Positions 1-9,300 of a stretch of DNA of 64,000 bases are shown in pieces (the first letter of the stretch is position 1; each line of letters starts with the position of its first letter). The notes below the pieces were generated by a model that was given only the letters and a program-made list of their open reading frames with translations, searched no databases and was not told where the DNA came from. This DNA comes from CBDCFL01 sp965216135 (GTDB taxonomy: Bacteria > Pseudomonadota > Alphaproteobacteria > Rhodobacterales > Rhodobacteraceae). Position numbers and translations under genes: made by a program. The stretch covers positions 372,001 through 436,000 of the forward strand of contig CBDCFL010000024.1 in assembly GCA_965216135.1 (NCBI GenBank), read 5' to 3'.

Positions 1-847
1 CCGCCTCGATCAGCGCCCAGGCCAGGATCGCGCCGGCCGTGGCAACGAAGGTGTTGATCAACGCCAGACCGGCACCGCCGTTGGCCTCAAGGTTGGACCC
101 GGCGTTAAAGCCAAACCAGCCCACCCACAGGATCGCGGCACCAACCAGCGCCAGCGTCATCGAATGGGGCGCCATGTTTTCCTTGCGGTGGCCCACACGC
201 TCGCCGATCATCAAACAACCGACCAGTGCGGCGATGCCGGCGTTTATGTGCACCACTGTTCCGCCGGCAAAGTCGATCGCACCCATGTTAAAGATATAGC
301 CAGCGCCGTCCCAGACCATGTGTGCGATGGGAAAGTAGACAAACGTGACCCAAAGCGCGGTAAAGAGCAGTAGCGCCGAAAATTTGATCCGCTCGGCGAA
401 AGCCCCAACGATCAGCGCCGGCGTGATCGCGGCGAATGTCATCTGAAAGGCAATGAACACAAACTCAGGGATGACGTAGCCGTCAGAGAACGTGGCCGCC
501 ATCGAGTCCATCGTGACACCCGCCAAAAACAGCTTGCCGGTTCCGCCCCAAATCGGACCAATGCCGCCGCCAAAGGCAAATGAATAGCCCCAGACAACCC
601 AGATCACCATGACCATGGCGGCGATGACGGTGCATTGCATCAGCACCGACAGCATGTTTTTTGTCCGCACCAGCCCGCCGTAGAACAGCGCCAGGCCCGG
701 GATCAGCATGAACAGCACAAGCAAAGTCGCAGTCATCATCCAGGCGACATCGCCTTTGTCCATCACCGGGCCTGCATCCTGCGCGAATGCAAACGAAGGT
801 GCCGCAATACATGCAAAGACGGCAGGCACCAGAGTTGAAATTTTCAT
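1..847 (-). CDS. amtB: Ammonium transporter AmtB (3' part outside window)
   Basis: Reading leftward from the ATG at 847 gives 282 codons without a stop, running off the window edge. The N-terminus is a cleavable signal peptide (MKISTLVPAVFACIAAPSFA), followed by hydrophobic segments typical of the Amt/MEP/Rh family: LALFYGGLVRTKNMLSVL, IVGAFAERIKFSALLLF, and FPIAHMVWDGAG, which carries the first pore histidine. The protein conducts ammonium across the inner membrane. It lies 31 bp downstream of glnK on the same strand, the standard glnK-amtB operon in which the PII protein blocks the channel under nitrogen excess. A GGGAG ribosome site lies just upstream of the ATG. Roughly the first two thirds of the gene is present. 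Confidence 0.96.
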   Translation of the reverse strand, partial: MKISTLVPAVFACIAAPSFAFAQDAGPVMDKGDVAWMMTATLLVLFMLIPGLALFYGGLVRTKNMLSVLMQCTVIAAMVMVIWVVWGYSFAFGGGIGPIWGGTGKLFLAGVTMDSMAATFSDGYVIPEFVFIAFQMTFAAITPALIVGAFAERIKFSALLLFTALWVTFVYFPIAHMVWDGAGYIFNMGAIDFAGGTVVHINAGIAALVGCLMIGERVGHRKENMAPHSMTLALVGAAILWVGWFGFNAGSNLEANGGAGLALINTFVATAGAILAWALIEA

Positions 848-878
848 CAAGATTGCTCCCTATTATTGATTGCCGGCG

Positions 879-1217
879 TCAAAGCGCCTCTGCGCCTTTT
901 TCACCGGTGCGCACACGCATGGCATCTTCCGCATTCAGCACGAATATCTTGCCGTCGCCGATTTTGCCGGTGCGGGCGGCATCGGCGATGCAATCCATGA
1001 CCTGCGCGGCCATGTCATCCGCGACAACGATATCCAGCCGCACCTTGGGCACGAAATTGACCGCGTATTCCGCGCCCCGGTAAATCTCGGTATGGCCTGA
1101 CTGAGTCCCGAATCCTTTGATTTCCGAGACCATCATTCCGCCAACGCCAATGCCAGTCAGCGCTTCTCGGATTTCCTCTAGCTTGAACGGCTTTATCGCC
1201 GCGATGATAAGTTTCAC
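879..1217 (-). CDS. glnK: PII nitrogen regulatory protein GlnK
   Basis: A GTG start at 1217 preceded by GAGG at the right spacing gives 112 residues, the exact PII length. A longer in-frame extension to 1256 has no ribosome site and would add non-conserved residues. The start VKLIIAAIKPFKLEEIREAL is the PII signature. The T-loop (residues 37-55) contains TEIYRGAEYAVNF with Tyr51, the uridylylation site. The C-terminal signature GKIGDGKIFV is present. GlnK senses 2-oxoglutarate and ATP/ADP and regulates AmtB, encoded next in the operon. Expression is probably nitrogen-controlled, but I could not find a convincing sigma-54 promoter. Confidence 0.97.
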   Translation of the reverse strand: MKLIIAAIKPFKLEEIREALTGIGVGGMMVSEIKGFGTQSGHTEIYRGAEYAVNFVPKVRLDIVVADDMAAQVMDCIADAARTGKIGDGKIFVLNAEDAMRVRTGEKGAEAL

Positions 1218-1327
1218 CTGAACCTCATTTTTTGCTGGCAGGGCACAAGCACCCACCGCCGCACTGTTGCTGCACTGCAGCGAAGCGCAAGGTCATGGCA
1301 CGGCATCGATCGCCAAAATTCCCAAAA

Positions 1328-1347
1328 ATTGCACATAATTTGCACAT
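1328..1347. promoter_or_regulatory. Direct repeat upstream of glnK
   Basis: The 252 bp between the glnK start and the PBP gene is AT-rich around 1310-1380. It contains TTGCACA twice (1329-1335 and 1340-1346), 11 bp apart, so on the same face of the helix. The position fits an activator site for glnK-amtB, but the repeats are direct, not the inverted TGCACC-N5-GGTGCA pattern known for NtrC. The assignment is speculative. Confidence 0.25.
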
Positions 1348-1469
1348 TTCTGCGAATTTGCCCAAAAAATAGGCAATCGTTGTTCACCGACCGCTTTTGA
1401 TTTCCTGCTCCACATCTGCCGCCGGGCGCATTATGAAGCGGGTCTAATCGCAGGCATCGGACACCGGGA

Positions 1470-3650
1470 ATGATCGGGACAGGCAAAAAAACCGCCCCTT
1501 GTCGCAGACAAACGCTATCCAAAGCAGCTGGCAAAAAAGGCAGCCTCGACGGGTAAGGCAAAGCCCGCGGCGCGAAAAAAGCCGGGCAAGGGAAAAAAGA
1601 AACCGGCGAAAAAACTAAGCGCATTCGTTCGGGGCTTTTTGGGCCTGTTCGGTTGGGTTTTTACCCTAAGCTGGCGTCTGGTCTGGCGCGGCGGGGCGGT
1701 GGTCGCGGCGATTATTGCCGGTTTCGTCATATACTTCGCGGTCGGTTTGCCGCCAGCGGCGGATTTGCTCGATGCCCGCGCGCGCGGATCGGTCACACTG
1801 CTTGACCGCGACGGCAAGGTATTTGCCTGGCGCGGCGAACAATTCGGCGGGATGGTCACCACAGGCACAGTCTCGCCGCATCTGAAAAACGCCGTCGTCG
1901 CGACTGAGGACAAACGCTTTTACCGCCATCTGGGGATCAGCCCGCGCGGCATTGCCAGCGCGGTGCGGATCAACCTCAGCGAAGGCCGCGGCCCGCTGTC
2001 CGGCCATGGCGGCTCGACCATCACTCAACAGACCGCCAAGCTTCTCTGCCTCGGTGTGCCGTACGATCCCGCAGCTGGCATGAGCGAGGCCGAATATGAG
2101 GCCGACTGCCACGAGGGCAGCCTGCGCCGAAAACTGAAAGAGGCGATCTATGCCCTGGCGCTGGAGTTGCGGTATTCCAAACAGGACATTCTGACGATTT
2201 ACCTGAACCGCGTCTATCTGGGCGCCGGTTCGCGGGGGTTTGAGGCGGCAAGCCAGCGCTATTTCGGCAAATCGGCGGCTGAGGTCAGTGCGGCCGAGGC
2301 GGCGATGCTGGCCGGTCTTTTGACCGCGCCCTCGCGCTATGCGCCGACCGCCAATCTACAGCCAGCCAGGACCGCGCGCAGGTGATCCTGCGGCTGATGG
2401 CTGAACAGGGCTATCGGAGCGCATCTGAGGCAAGCAACGCGCGCCTTGATCCCGCAGTATTGTCAGAGGCCGCCGAGGCCGAGGCGGGTGGCTATTTCGC
2501 TGACTGGGTCATGGACGCAGGCCCCGAATTCCTGATGCGCGAGACGACCGAAGACGTGATCGTGCGCACCACGCTGGATCAGCGCATTCAGGCCGCGGCC
2601 GAGGCGGCGGTCCAAAGCGTCTTTGCCGATCTTGTCAGGGAAGGGTCCGAGGCCCAGGCCGCCGTTGTCGTCATGTCCGCAGACGGCGCGGTGCGGGCCA
2701 TGGTTGGCGGCCGAAAATTTCGCGGTGTCACTGGCCAGTTCAACCGCGCCATTCAGGCAAAACGCCAGACCGGATCGGCATTCAAGCCATTCGTTTACGC
2801 CGCCGCTCTTGATCTTGGCTACCGCTATAACGACACTGTGCTGGATGCGCCTATCACTATCGACGTACCCGGCTCCGGACCCTGGTCGCCCGGGAATTAC
2901 TCAGATGAATATTACGGGCCGGTCACCCTGACTGATGCGCTGAAGTTTTCGCTGAACACGGCTGCTGTGCGCGTCTCCGAGGATGTCGGGCGCGAGCCTG
3001 TGCGCATGGTCGCCGAGCTTTTCGGCATCCGAAGCGATCTGGCCGCTGGTCCGGCCCTGGCGCTGGGTGTGTCCGAGAGCACCTTGCTTGAGATGACCGG
3101 TGCCTATGCCGGAATTCTCAACGGTGGCTCGTCAGTGACACCGTTCGGGTTGGTCGAACTTAGGCTGCAGGGCGAGGATGAGCCGCTAATGGATCAGTCC
3201 GGCGGTATCGGCGAGCGAGTGATAACGCCCGAAAGCGCGGCGCAGCTGATATATATGATGCACCAGGTAACCCAAGGCGGCACCGGCAGCCGCGCGGCGC
3301 TGGCCGACCGAGAGGTTGCCGCGAAAACCGGCACCACCCAGGCCGCCCGCGACGCCTGGCTGCTTGGCTTTACCGCTGACTATGTCGCGGGTGTCTGGAT
3401 GGGTTATGACGACAACACCCACTTGGAAGGCGTCACCGGCGGTGGGCTGCCTGCGGAGATCTGGAAACGTACGATGGCCGCGGTCCACGAGGACTTGCCG
3501 CCCAAGCCGTTGCCGATGATCCGCCCGCAACAATTGCCGCTTGCCTTCGCCGACCGCCCGCGCCGGACACGCCCCGGCACCGCGGCAAACACGACCGAGC
3601 AGCTTATCATCGACCTTTTGGATGCAATCTTCGGTTCGCCCCGGCGGTAG
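1470..3650 (+). pseudogene. Bifunctional penicillin-binding protein (1A-type), two apparent frameshifts
   Basis: This encodes an inner-membrane peptidoglycan synthase with a glycosyltransferase (GT51) and a transpeptidase domain. Three reading-frame pieces form one protein. The ATG at 1470 reads MIGTGKK, then needs one A fewer in the 7-A run at 1485-1491 to continue as PPLVADKRYPK and a lysine-rich tail before a membrane segment (about 1640-1740). The GT51 motifs EDKRFYRHLGIS, GGSTITQQTAKLL and IYLNRVYLGAG follow. The frame breaks near 2360 and resumes as DRAQVILRLMAEQGY. The transpeptidase part has TGSAFKPF (SxxK), SLN and KTGTTQAARDAW. With both breaks repaired the length is about 726 residues, normal for roseobacter homologues. 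The gene is either a pseudogene or carries sequencing indels. Confidence 0.85.
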
Positions 3651-3675
3651 ATCCGCAGCCACAGCGCGCCGTCAA

Positions 3676-4290
3676 TCAGGAGGCTTTGGCGAGGTCTTCA
3701 ATCAGCTGGTCCAGATTGCCCCGGCGCTTGTCCAGCATCGCGCCAATTTCGGCGCGTTCGGCTTTGATCAGGCTGATGCCTTCTATTTTCATGTCGATAA
3801 AGCGCCCGTTGCGATCGGCAACGACGAATTCCACCACAAACGGGGTCTCACCGGTCAGATGCGCGGTGGTTGTGACCTCGTAAAACGACTTAACCGTGCG
3901 CGCCCCGCCGACAATAATCTTACCGCCGACAAATTCGCGAAAGCGGCGTCCGTATTTGCGTGAAATATAGATCTGAAAGGCGTCGTCGAATTTGCGTTTC
4001 TGCGCATCGCTCGCGCTTCGCCCATCAGCGCCAAGCACCAGCTGGCCGATCACATTCCCATCCGCATAGCGCTCAAATATCCCCTCAAATTCGCGCAGCA
4101 TTGCCGCTTCGGATTTTCCGGAATTGATAATCTTGTTAATGTCGCCCACCGCGCGATCAATCAGCGCACGCGCCTCTTCGAGCGAAAATGCATGGGCCGG
4201 CAGCGCTGGCAATACGCACGCCAGGCCGGCAGCAAAACCGGTGGCAAGGAAATTCCGGCGGGATTTGGGGTTATCTGAAAACGTCTTCAT
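3676..4290 (-). CDS. mlaC: Phospholipid-transport periplasmic protein MlaC
   Basis: This 204-residue MlaC/Ttg2D-family protein carries phospholipids between the outer-membrane MlaA complex and the inner-membrane MlaFEDB transporter. The start at 4290 gives MKTFSDNPKSRRNFLATGFAA, a Tat-like signal peptide with an SRRNFL core and a probable AHA cleavage site. The mature part has family hallmarks such as FEGIFERYADGNVIGQLVLG and FQIYISRKYGRRF. The start lies 20 bp inside the end of mlaA, indicating translational coupling. The longer frame back to 4503 overlaps mlaA coding sequence and is unlikely. No mlaFEDB genes are in the window. Confidence 0.92.
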   Translation of the reverse strand: MKTFSDNPKSRRNFLATGFAAGLACVLPALPAHAFSLEEARALIDRAVGDINKIINSGKSEAAMLREFEGIFERYADGNVIGQLVLGADGRSASDAQKRKFDDAFQIYISRKYGRRFREFVGGKIIVGGARTVKSFYEVTTTAHLTGETPFVVEFVVADRNGRFIDMKIEGISLIKAERAEIGAMLDKRRGNLDQLIEDLAKAS

Positions 4291-5005
4291 AGGACTCGTA
4301 TAACTCTTCGTCTGTTTCGGCTCCGTCCCCCAACTCAAAGCGTCTGTTTTCCAAGAAAAACAGGCGTGACTGTATGTAACTGTCAGCGCTTTCGTATAAC
4401 ACAGAGTCAACCGTCCCTGCAAAAGTAAACCGGTCATCAAGCGTGGCGGCAAAGGACGCGGCGGGCTGAATCCAGCGGTTCCCGTCGCCAAGCCAGCCGC
4501 CAACCGGGTTCAGCGCGACGTCAACGATAAGGCCAACGGTGTCTCTGGTAGTCGAAGGGCCGAAGAATGGCAACTCGACAAAAGCGCCTTCCTCAAAACC
4601 CCAGACATGCAGGGTTTCGCCAAAATCGCTCGGCCGCGGCTCGACCCCCAACTCACTTGCCGGATCGAACAATCCGGCCAGTCCAACCGTTGAATTGACC
4701 AGAAAACGCGCCGTATTGTGCACCGCATCGTCAAGGCGAAGCTGCAGCAGGTCGTTTACAACCGTGCCGGGGATCGAAAGGTTTGAGGCGAAATTGTTCA
4801 CCCCGATCCGCAGCGGTTTGGGGCCGAGATTGCCGTAAACCTGCGATGCCGGACGCAGCGCGATCGTATCAAGCGATTTGTTCAGTTCATGAATGCTGCG
4901 ATTGGAGGTCTCAAACGGATCATAATGATCAACGCCGTTGGGCGCAGCGCAGGCCGCCAACAGCGTCAGCGCAACAATGGCATAATATTTGGTTGATAAC
5001 GTCAT
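4271..5005 (-). CDS. mlaA: Outer-membrane lipoprotein MlaA/VacJ
   Basis: This 244-residue VacJ-family lipoprotein is the outer-membrane component that removes misplaced phospholipids from the outer leaflet. The signal peptide ends in the lipobox LLAAC (Cys19). The family core is clear: DPFETSNRSIHELNKSLD, GVNNFASNLSIPGTVVNDLLQ, ARFLVNSTVGLAGLFDPAS, and DFGETLHVWGFEEGAFVELPFFGPSTTRDTVG in consecutive parts. It is the first gene of a two-gene minus-strand unit with mlaC. The 207 bp to ridA on the other strand should hold both divergent promoters. Confidence 0.95.
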   Translation of the reverse strand: MTLSTKYYAIVALTLLAACAAPNGVDHYDPFETSNRSIHELNKSLDTIALRPASQVYGNLGPKPLRIGVNNFASNLSIPGTVVNDLLQLRLDDAVHNTARFLVNSTVGLAGLFDPASELGVEPRPSDFGETLHVWGFEEGAFVELPFFGPSTTRDTVGLIVDVALNPVGGWLGDGNRWIQPAASFAATLDDRFTFAGTVDSVLYESADSYIQSRLFFLENRRFELGDGAETDEELYESYEDVFR

Positions 5006-5212
5006 CTGCCGAAATAAATGCTCGAATTGTGGTTTTTCTTCGATCTAGCAGAGTGTCGGCACCGTGCAAGCAAAGACTTTGTCAACGCGCAATCTCGGCA
5101 CGCCTCGGCCCATGCGGCATTTCCTGGCGACCGCGACAGCCGCATTTGCCTGTTTTCACACCGCAAACGCCGTTGTAGCCTCATCGCGAACAGGACGAAC
5201 TGGAGCATCTGA

Positions 5213-5677
5213 ATGGTTGGAAATATCGACGGGCACCTTGCCAGACTGGGCATTGAGCTGCCGCAAGTCAGCATTCCGGTGGCAAATTACGTGCCTTTCA
5301 TGCGTGACGGCGCTACGCTTTACGTCTCGGGCCAGGTGTCGATGTCGGCCGACGGCTTGGTGGTCGGCAAGCTGGGCGACGATATGGATGTCGAGGCCGG
5401 CGCTGCGGCTGCGCGGCTTTGCGGGCTGCAATTGCTGGCACAGGTCCGCGCCGCCTGTGGTGGTGATCTGGACCGCCTTGAGCAGGTGTTGAAACTGGTC
5501 GGATTCGTCAATTCCACGCCCGATTTTTCCGATCAGCCCAAGGTCATTAACGGCGTATCTGATCTGATGGTCGAGGTTTTGGGCGACGCAGGGCGTCATG
5601 CGCGCTCTGCGGTTTCCGCCGCCTCGCTGCCATTTGGAGTCGCGGTCGAGGTTGAAGGGATATTTCGCATCAGATGA
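5213..5677 (+). CDS. RidA/YjgF-family protein
   Basis: This 154-residue protein belongs to the RidA superfamily, small trimeric proteins of which the best known hydrolyse reactive enamine/imine intermediates. Family features are LYVSGQVSM near residue 40, the segment with DLDRLEQVLKLVGFVNSTPDF, and the C-terminal HARSAVSAASLPFGVAVEVEGIF, which supplies the Arg of the active site. The length and internal spacing match the longer RidA branch (about 150 residues), whose substrate is not settled. The stop overlaps the next start (ATGA), so it is co-translated with the phosphodiesterase gene. Confidence 0.9.
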   Translation: MVGNIDGHLARLGIELPQVSIPVANYVPFMRDGATLYVSGQVSMSADGLVVGKLGDDMDVEAGAAAARLCGLQLLAQVRAACGGDLDRLEQVLKLVGFVNSTPDFSDQPKVINGVSDLMVEVLGDAGRHARSAVSAASLPFGVAVEVEGIFRIR

Positions 5678-6447
5678 GCGGGCCGGACCTGTCGTTTGCC
5701 CGTATTCCGCTGGCTCATCGCGGATTGCACGATGCGGCATCCGGTGTGATTGAAAACAGCCCCGGCGCATTCCGTGCGGCGGTGGCGGCGGGTTATGGTC
5801 TCGAACTTGACGTGCAGCTGTCAGCCGACGGCGCGGCAATGGTGTTTCACGACTATGACCTTGACCGCCTGACCGGGGCGAACGGACCGGTGCGCGCCAA
5901 GACAGCCGCAGAGCTAGAGACTATTTTGCTCAAACCTGCGGCTGAGTGCATCCCTACGCTGGCATCGGTTCTGAGCGTGGTTCAAGGCGCGGCACCGGTC
6001 CTGATCGAACTGAAAGATCAAAGCGCCGGGGCGGGCCAGCAGGGCGTCGGGCCGCTGGAAGCTGCGGTTGCGGCGGCCCTTGGCGATTATGCGGGCCACG
6101 TTGCGGTGATGTCGTATAACCCTTTTTCCATGGCCGCCATGCAAAGACACTCACCCGAAGTCGCCCGCGGTTTGGTCACCAGCACCTTTGACACCGGGCG
6201 CTGGACGGACATTTCCGCAGCCAAACGGGCGCGGCTGAGGGGCATCGCCGATTATCAACCTGTCGGCGCAACTTTCCTCAGCCACAATGTGTCCGATCTG
6301 CCCAACGATCATGTGGCCAGGTTGCGGGCTATGGGTGCGCTGGTGATCGGTTGGACGGCTCGATCGCCCAATGCGGAACAAAAAGCGCGAAAATATTGCG
6401 ACAACATCACCTTTGAACAATATCGCCCGGCCATACCGGATGGTTGA
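5674..6447 (+). CDS. Glycerophosphodiester phosphodiesterase
   Basis: This 257-residue GDPD-family enzyme would hydrolyse glycerophosphodiesters to glycerol-3-phosphate and an alcohol. The active-site motifs are in order: LAHRGLHD (catalytic His-Arg), NSPGAFRAAVAAGYGLELDVQLSADG (metal-binding Glu/Asp) and MVFHDYDLDRLTG (second His). No signal peptide is seen, so it is probably cytoplasmic, like UgpQ. The start overlaps the ridA stop by 4 bp. glpD lies in the window but 30 kb away. A 52-bp gap without a recognisable gene follows. Confidence 0.92.
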   Translation: MSGPDLSFARIPLAHRGLHDAASGVIENSPGAFRAAVAAGYGLELDVQLSADGAAMVFHDYDLDRLTGANGPVRAKTAAELETILLKPAAECIPTLASVLSVVQGAAPVLIELKDQSAGAGQQGVGPLEAAVAAALGDYAGHVAVMSYNPFSMAAMQRHSPEVARGLVTSTFDTGRWTDISAAKRARLRGIADYQPVGATFLSHNVSDLPNDHVARLRAMGALVIGWTARSPNAEQKARKYCDNITFEQYRPAIPDG

Positions 6448-6499
6448 CCCCGACCACCCGTGGCCCAAGTATTACCAGTAGCGGCCAAAGGCCCGGATC

Positions 6500-7687
6500 A
6501 TGCCTAGCAGTGAAATTGAAATATCAGTCCTGACCACGATCGACGCGATCCCCGCCGCCGACTGGGATGCCTGTGCCATTCCCGATTGCGGCACCGGCAC
6601 CCGCCCGGCCGATCCCTTTGTCACCCATCGCTTCCTGCTGGGACTGGAACAATCTGGCAGCGTTGGTTCCGGCAGCGGCTGGGGCCCGCGTCCCTTGGTG
6701 GCGCGTTCGAACGGCCAGGTGATCGCCGTGGCGCCGCTTTACGTCAAGGGACACAGCCAGGGCGAATATGTCTTTGATCACAACTGGGCCCATGCCTATG
6801 AACAGGCTGGCGGCCAATATTACCCCAAACTGCAGATCGCAGTGCCGTTTACGCCGGTAACCGGGCGCCGCCTGCTGGTCCGTCCCGGTTGGGATGCAGC
6901 CGGCATGTCAGCGCTGGTCCAGGGCGCGGTTCAGGTCGCCGCCGAACACCAGCTCTCGTCGCTGCATATGAGTTATTGCACGAGCGAAGAAGCGGCGGCG
7001 GGCGAAGAAATGGGGCTTTTGCATCGCACCGGCCAGCAGTTCCACTGGCAAAACCACGAATACGCCGATTTTGATGCCTTCCTTGCCGGGCTTTCCAGCC
7101 GCAAACGCAAGGCGATCCGGCGCGAGCGGCGCCAGGCGGGCGCATTCGGCGGGCAGATTGAGATGCTGACCGGCGACCAGATCAGGCCCGAGCATTGGGA
7201 TGCGTTCTGGACGTTTTATCAGGACACCGGCGCACGAAAATGGGGCAGCCCATATCTGACGCGGGCGTTTTTCGATCATCTTCACGAATCCCTGACCGAC
7301 GACATCCTGCTGGTGATGGCATCGCGGCAGGGACGCTGGGTGGCTGGTGCCCTTAACTTTATCGGTCGCGACGCGCTGTTTGGCCGCTACTGGGGATGTC
7401 GCGAACATCATCCATGCCTGCATTTCGAATTGTGCTATTACCGTGCCATCGACTTTGCCATCGAACACAGGCTGGCCCGCGTCGAAGCGGGCGCTCAGGG
7501 CGAGCACAAGCTGGCGCGCGGGTATCTGCCGGTAACCACACATTCGCTTCACTGGATCGCTGATGAGGGCTTTCGACGCGCGGTCGAACAATATCTGGAC
7601 GCCGAGCGCAAATCAGTGGATCAGGAGAACGAAATTCTGACCAGCTATGGTCCGTTCAAAAAGGTGAACGCTGAGGAGGTTGAATGA
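6500..7687 (+). CDS. COG3146 FemAB/GNAT-like protein
   Basis: This 395-residue protein belongs to the DUF482/COG3146 family, annotated loosely as GNAT or 'peptidogalycan biosynthesis' proteins because the fold resembles FemAB/GNAT acyltransferases. Diagnostic segments are DHNWAHAYEQAGGQYYPKLQ, FTPVTGRRLLVRPG, and the C-terminal RVEAGAQGEHKLARGY followed by HSLHWIADEGF. A basic stretch (SSRKRKAIRRERRQ) lies near residue 200. The substrate is unknown. The stop overlaps the next start (ATGA), placing it in one transcript with the pterin dehydratase. Confidence 0.88.
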   Translation: MPSSEIEISVLTTIDAIPAADWDACAIPDCGTGTRPADPFVTHRFLLGLEQSGSVGSGSGWGPRPLVARSNGQVIAVAPLYVKGHSQGEYVFDHNWAHAYEQAGGQYYPKLQIAVPFTPVTGRRLLVRPGWDAAGMSALVQGAVQVAAEHQLSSLHMSYCTSEEAAAGEEMGLLHRTGQQFHWQNHEYADFDAFLAGLSSRKRKAIRRERRQAGAFGGQIEMLTGDQIRPEHWDAFWTFYQDTGARKWGSPYLTRAFFDHLHESLTDDILLVMASRQGRWVAGALNFIGRDALFGRYWGCREHHPCLHFELCYYRAIDFAIEHRLARVEAGAQGEHKLARGYLPVTTHSLHWIADEGFRRAVEQYLDAERKSVDQENEILTSYGPFKKVNAEEVE

Positions 7688-7983
7688 CGGATAAACTCAA
7701 TGCAGCTGCACGCGCCGATGCGTTGGCCCCACTTTTGGCGGCTGGCTGGTCAGCATCGGATGATCGCGACGCAATAACAAAAACCTATGTTTTCAAGAAT
7801 TTTGTCGAGGCTTTTGGCTGGATGACACGCGCCGCGATCTGGGCGGAAAAGTGGAACCACCATCCCGAATGGTCGAATGTTTACAAGACCGTCCAGGTCA
7901 CGCTGACAACCCATGACGCAGGCGGCGTCAGCGAGCTGGATGTGAAGTTCGCAAAAAAGATGGATGCGCTCGCCGGTATCTAG
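7684..7983 (+). CDS. phhB: Pterin-4a-carbinolamine dehydratase
   Basis: This 99-residue PCD/DCoH-family enzyme dehydrates 4a-hydroxytetrahydrobiopterin to quinonoid dihydropterin. The family active-site block is clear: KTYVFKNFVEAFGWMTR and then AEKWNHHPEWSNVYKTVQVTLTTHDAGGVSELD, with the two catalytic histidines in NHHPEW. No aromatic amino acid hydroxylase is encoded in the window, so the physiological partner is not evident. The start overlaps the upstream stop. The ATG-to-stop length is standard for the family. Confidence 0.94.
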   Translation: MTDKLNAAARADALAPLLAAGWSASDDRDAITKTYVFKNFVEAFGWMTRAAIWAEKWNHHPEWSNVYKTVQVTLTTHDAGGVSELDVKFAKKMDALAGI

Positions 7984-8088
7984 CAATCGCGAGCTGCGGC
8001 CTGTCAGGTCAGTGTCGCGCAGCTTGCGTTTGAAGTTGGCGCACTTATAGGATGCGCGGGGTGTCAGCCAGAAATCCGGGGGACCAGC

Positions 8089-9300
8089 ATGGAACATTAT
8101 GTTGTGATCGGCGCGGGCCAGGCCGGACAGTCGCTGGTCACCAAACTGCGCAGCGAAGGCTTTGAAGGCCGCGTCAGCCTGATTGGCGAAGAACCGGTTC
8201 CACCCTATCAGCGACCGCCCCTGTCAAAGGCCTATCTGCTGGGCGAGATGGAAGTCGAACGGCTCTATCTGAGGCCAGAGCAGTTTTACGGTGATCACGA
8301 CATCGCGCTGCATCTGGGACAGGCGGTCGATGCCATTGATCGGCAGGCCAGGACAATTTCGATGGATGGCCAGACCATCGCTTATGACAAGCTGGCGCTG
8401 ACCACCGGGTCAGCACCGATTCGCCTGCCGGCGTCCATCGGCGGCGATCTGAGCGGGGTTTATACCGTGCGCACATTAGCCGATGTCGATGGCATCGCCC
8501 ATGAATTTGCCCCCGATGCGCGGGCGCTGATCGTCGGTGGCGGCTATATCGGGCTCGAGGCCGCCGCCGTTGCCGCCAAGAAGGGTCTGCGCGTCACTTT
8601 GGTGGAAATGGCCCCGCGCATCCTGCAGCGTGTGGCCGCCAGACAGACCGCCGATTTCATCCGCGCCAAGCATCTAAGCCACGGCGTGAAAATGATCGAA
8701 GGCGACAGGCTGAGCCGCCTTGTCGGCGATGACCGGGTCACCTCTGCAGTTTTGGCTGACGGCACTGAATTGGCGGTCGATTTCGTGGTGATCGGGGTGG
8801 GTATCCGGCCCGAAACCGGGCTTGCCCAGGCAGCCGGGCTGACGATCGACAACGGCATATCAACAGATGAATTCTGCCAAACATCAGATGCGTCGATCTG
8901 GGCAGCGGGGGATTGTGCCTCATTTCCCTATCGCGGCCGCCGCATCCGACTGGAAAGCGTCGGCAACGCCATCCATCACGCCGAAACGGCTGCGCTGAAC
9001 ATGCTGGGCCGGGCCGAGCCATATGAGGCCAAGCCCTGGTTCTGGTCAGATCAATACGATTTGAAGCTGCAGATTGCGGGCCTGCATTCAGGTTTCGACC
9101 GGATTGTCACGCGGCAGGAACCCACCGAAGGCTCGGTGTCTTTCTGGTATTATGCGGGCGATAATTTGCTGGCGGTTGACGCCATGAATGACCCGCGCGG
9201 CTATATGGTTGGCAAACGCCTGATCGAAATGGGGAAATCGCCGGATGCGGCAGCAGTTGCCGACCCCGATACGCCACTAAAATCACTGCTGCAAGCCTGA
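8089..9300 (+). CDS. FAD-dependent ferredoxin/rubredoxin reductase
   Basis: This 403-residue pyridine-nucleotide-disulphide-type reductase, of the ferredoxin-reductase branch that feeds electrons to oxygenases and P450s, has VVIGAGQAGQSLVTKLR (FAD Rossmann) at the N-terminus and VPPYQRPPLSKAYL, typical of the ThcD/HcaD group. It then has LIVGGGYIGLEAAAVAAKKG (NAD Rossmann) near residue 145 and IWAAGDCASFP (FAD-binding GD motif) near residue 265. No partner ferredoxin or oxygenase gene adjoins it. The stop overlaps the rsmD start (TGATG). An 88-bp leader separates it from the upstream unit, so it may have its own promoter. Confidence 0.9.
   Translation: MEHYVVIGAGQAGQSLVTKLRSEGFEGRVSLIGEEPVPPYQRPPLSKAYLLGEMEVERLYLRPEQFYGDHDIALHLGQAVDAIDRQARTISMDGQTIAYDKLALTTGSAPIRLPASIGGDLSGVYTVRTLADVDGIAHEFAPDARALIVGGGYIGLEAAAVAAKKGLRVTLVEMAPRILQRVAARQTADFIRAKHLSHGVKMIEGDRLSRLVGDDRVTSAVLADGTELAVDFVVIGVGIRPETGLAQAAGLTIDNGISTDEFCQTSDASIWAAGDCASFPYRGRRIRLESVGNAIHHAETAALNMLGRAEPYEAKPWFWSDQYDLKLQIAGLHSGFDRIVTRQEPTEGSVSFWYYAGDNLLAVDAMNDPRGYMVGKRLIEMGKSPDAAAVADPDTPLKSLLQA

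Noticed and set aside
1257..1310. Sigma-54 promoter for glnK-amtB
   Set aside because: The best candidate on the minus strand around 1280 has the TTGC half but not the GG at -24, so it does not meet the GG-N10-GC requirement.
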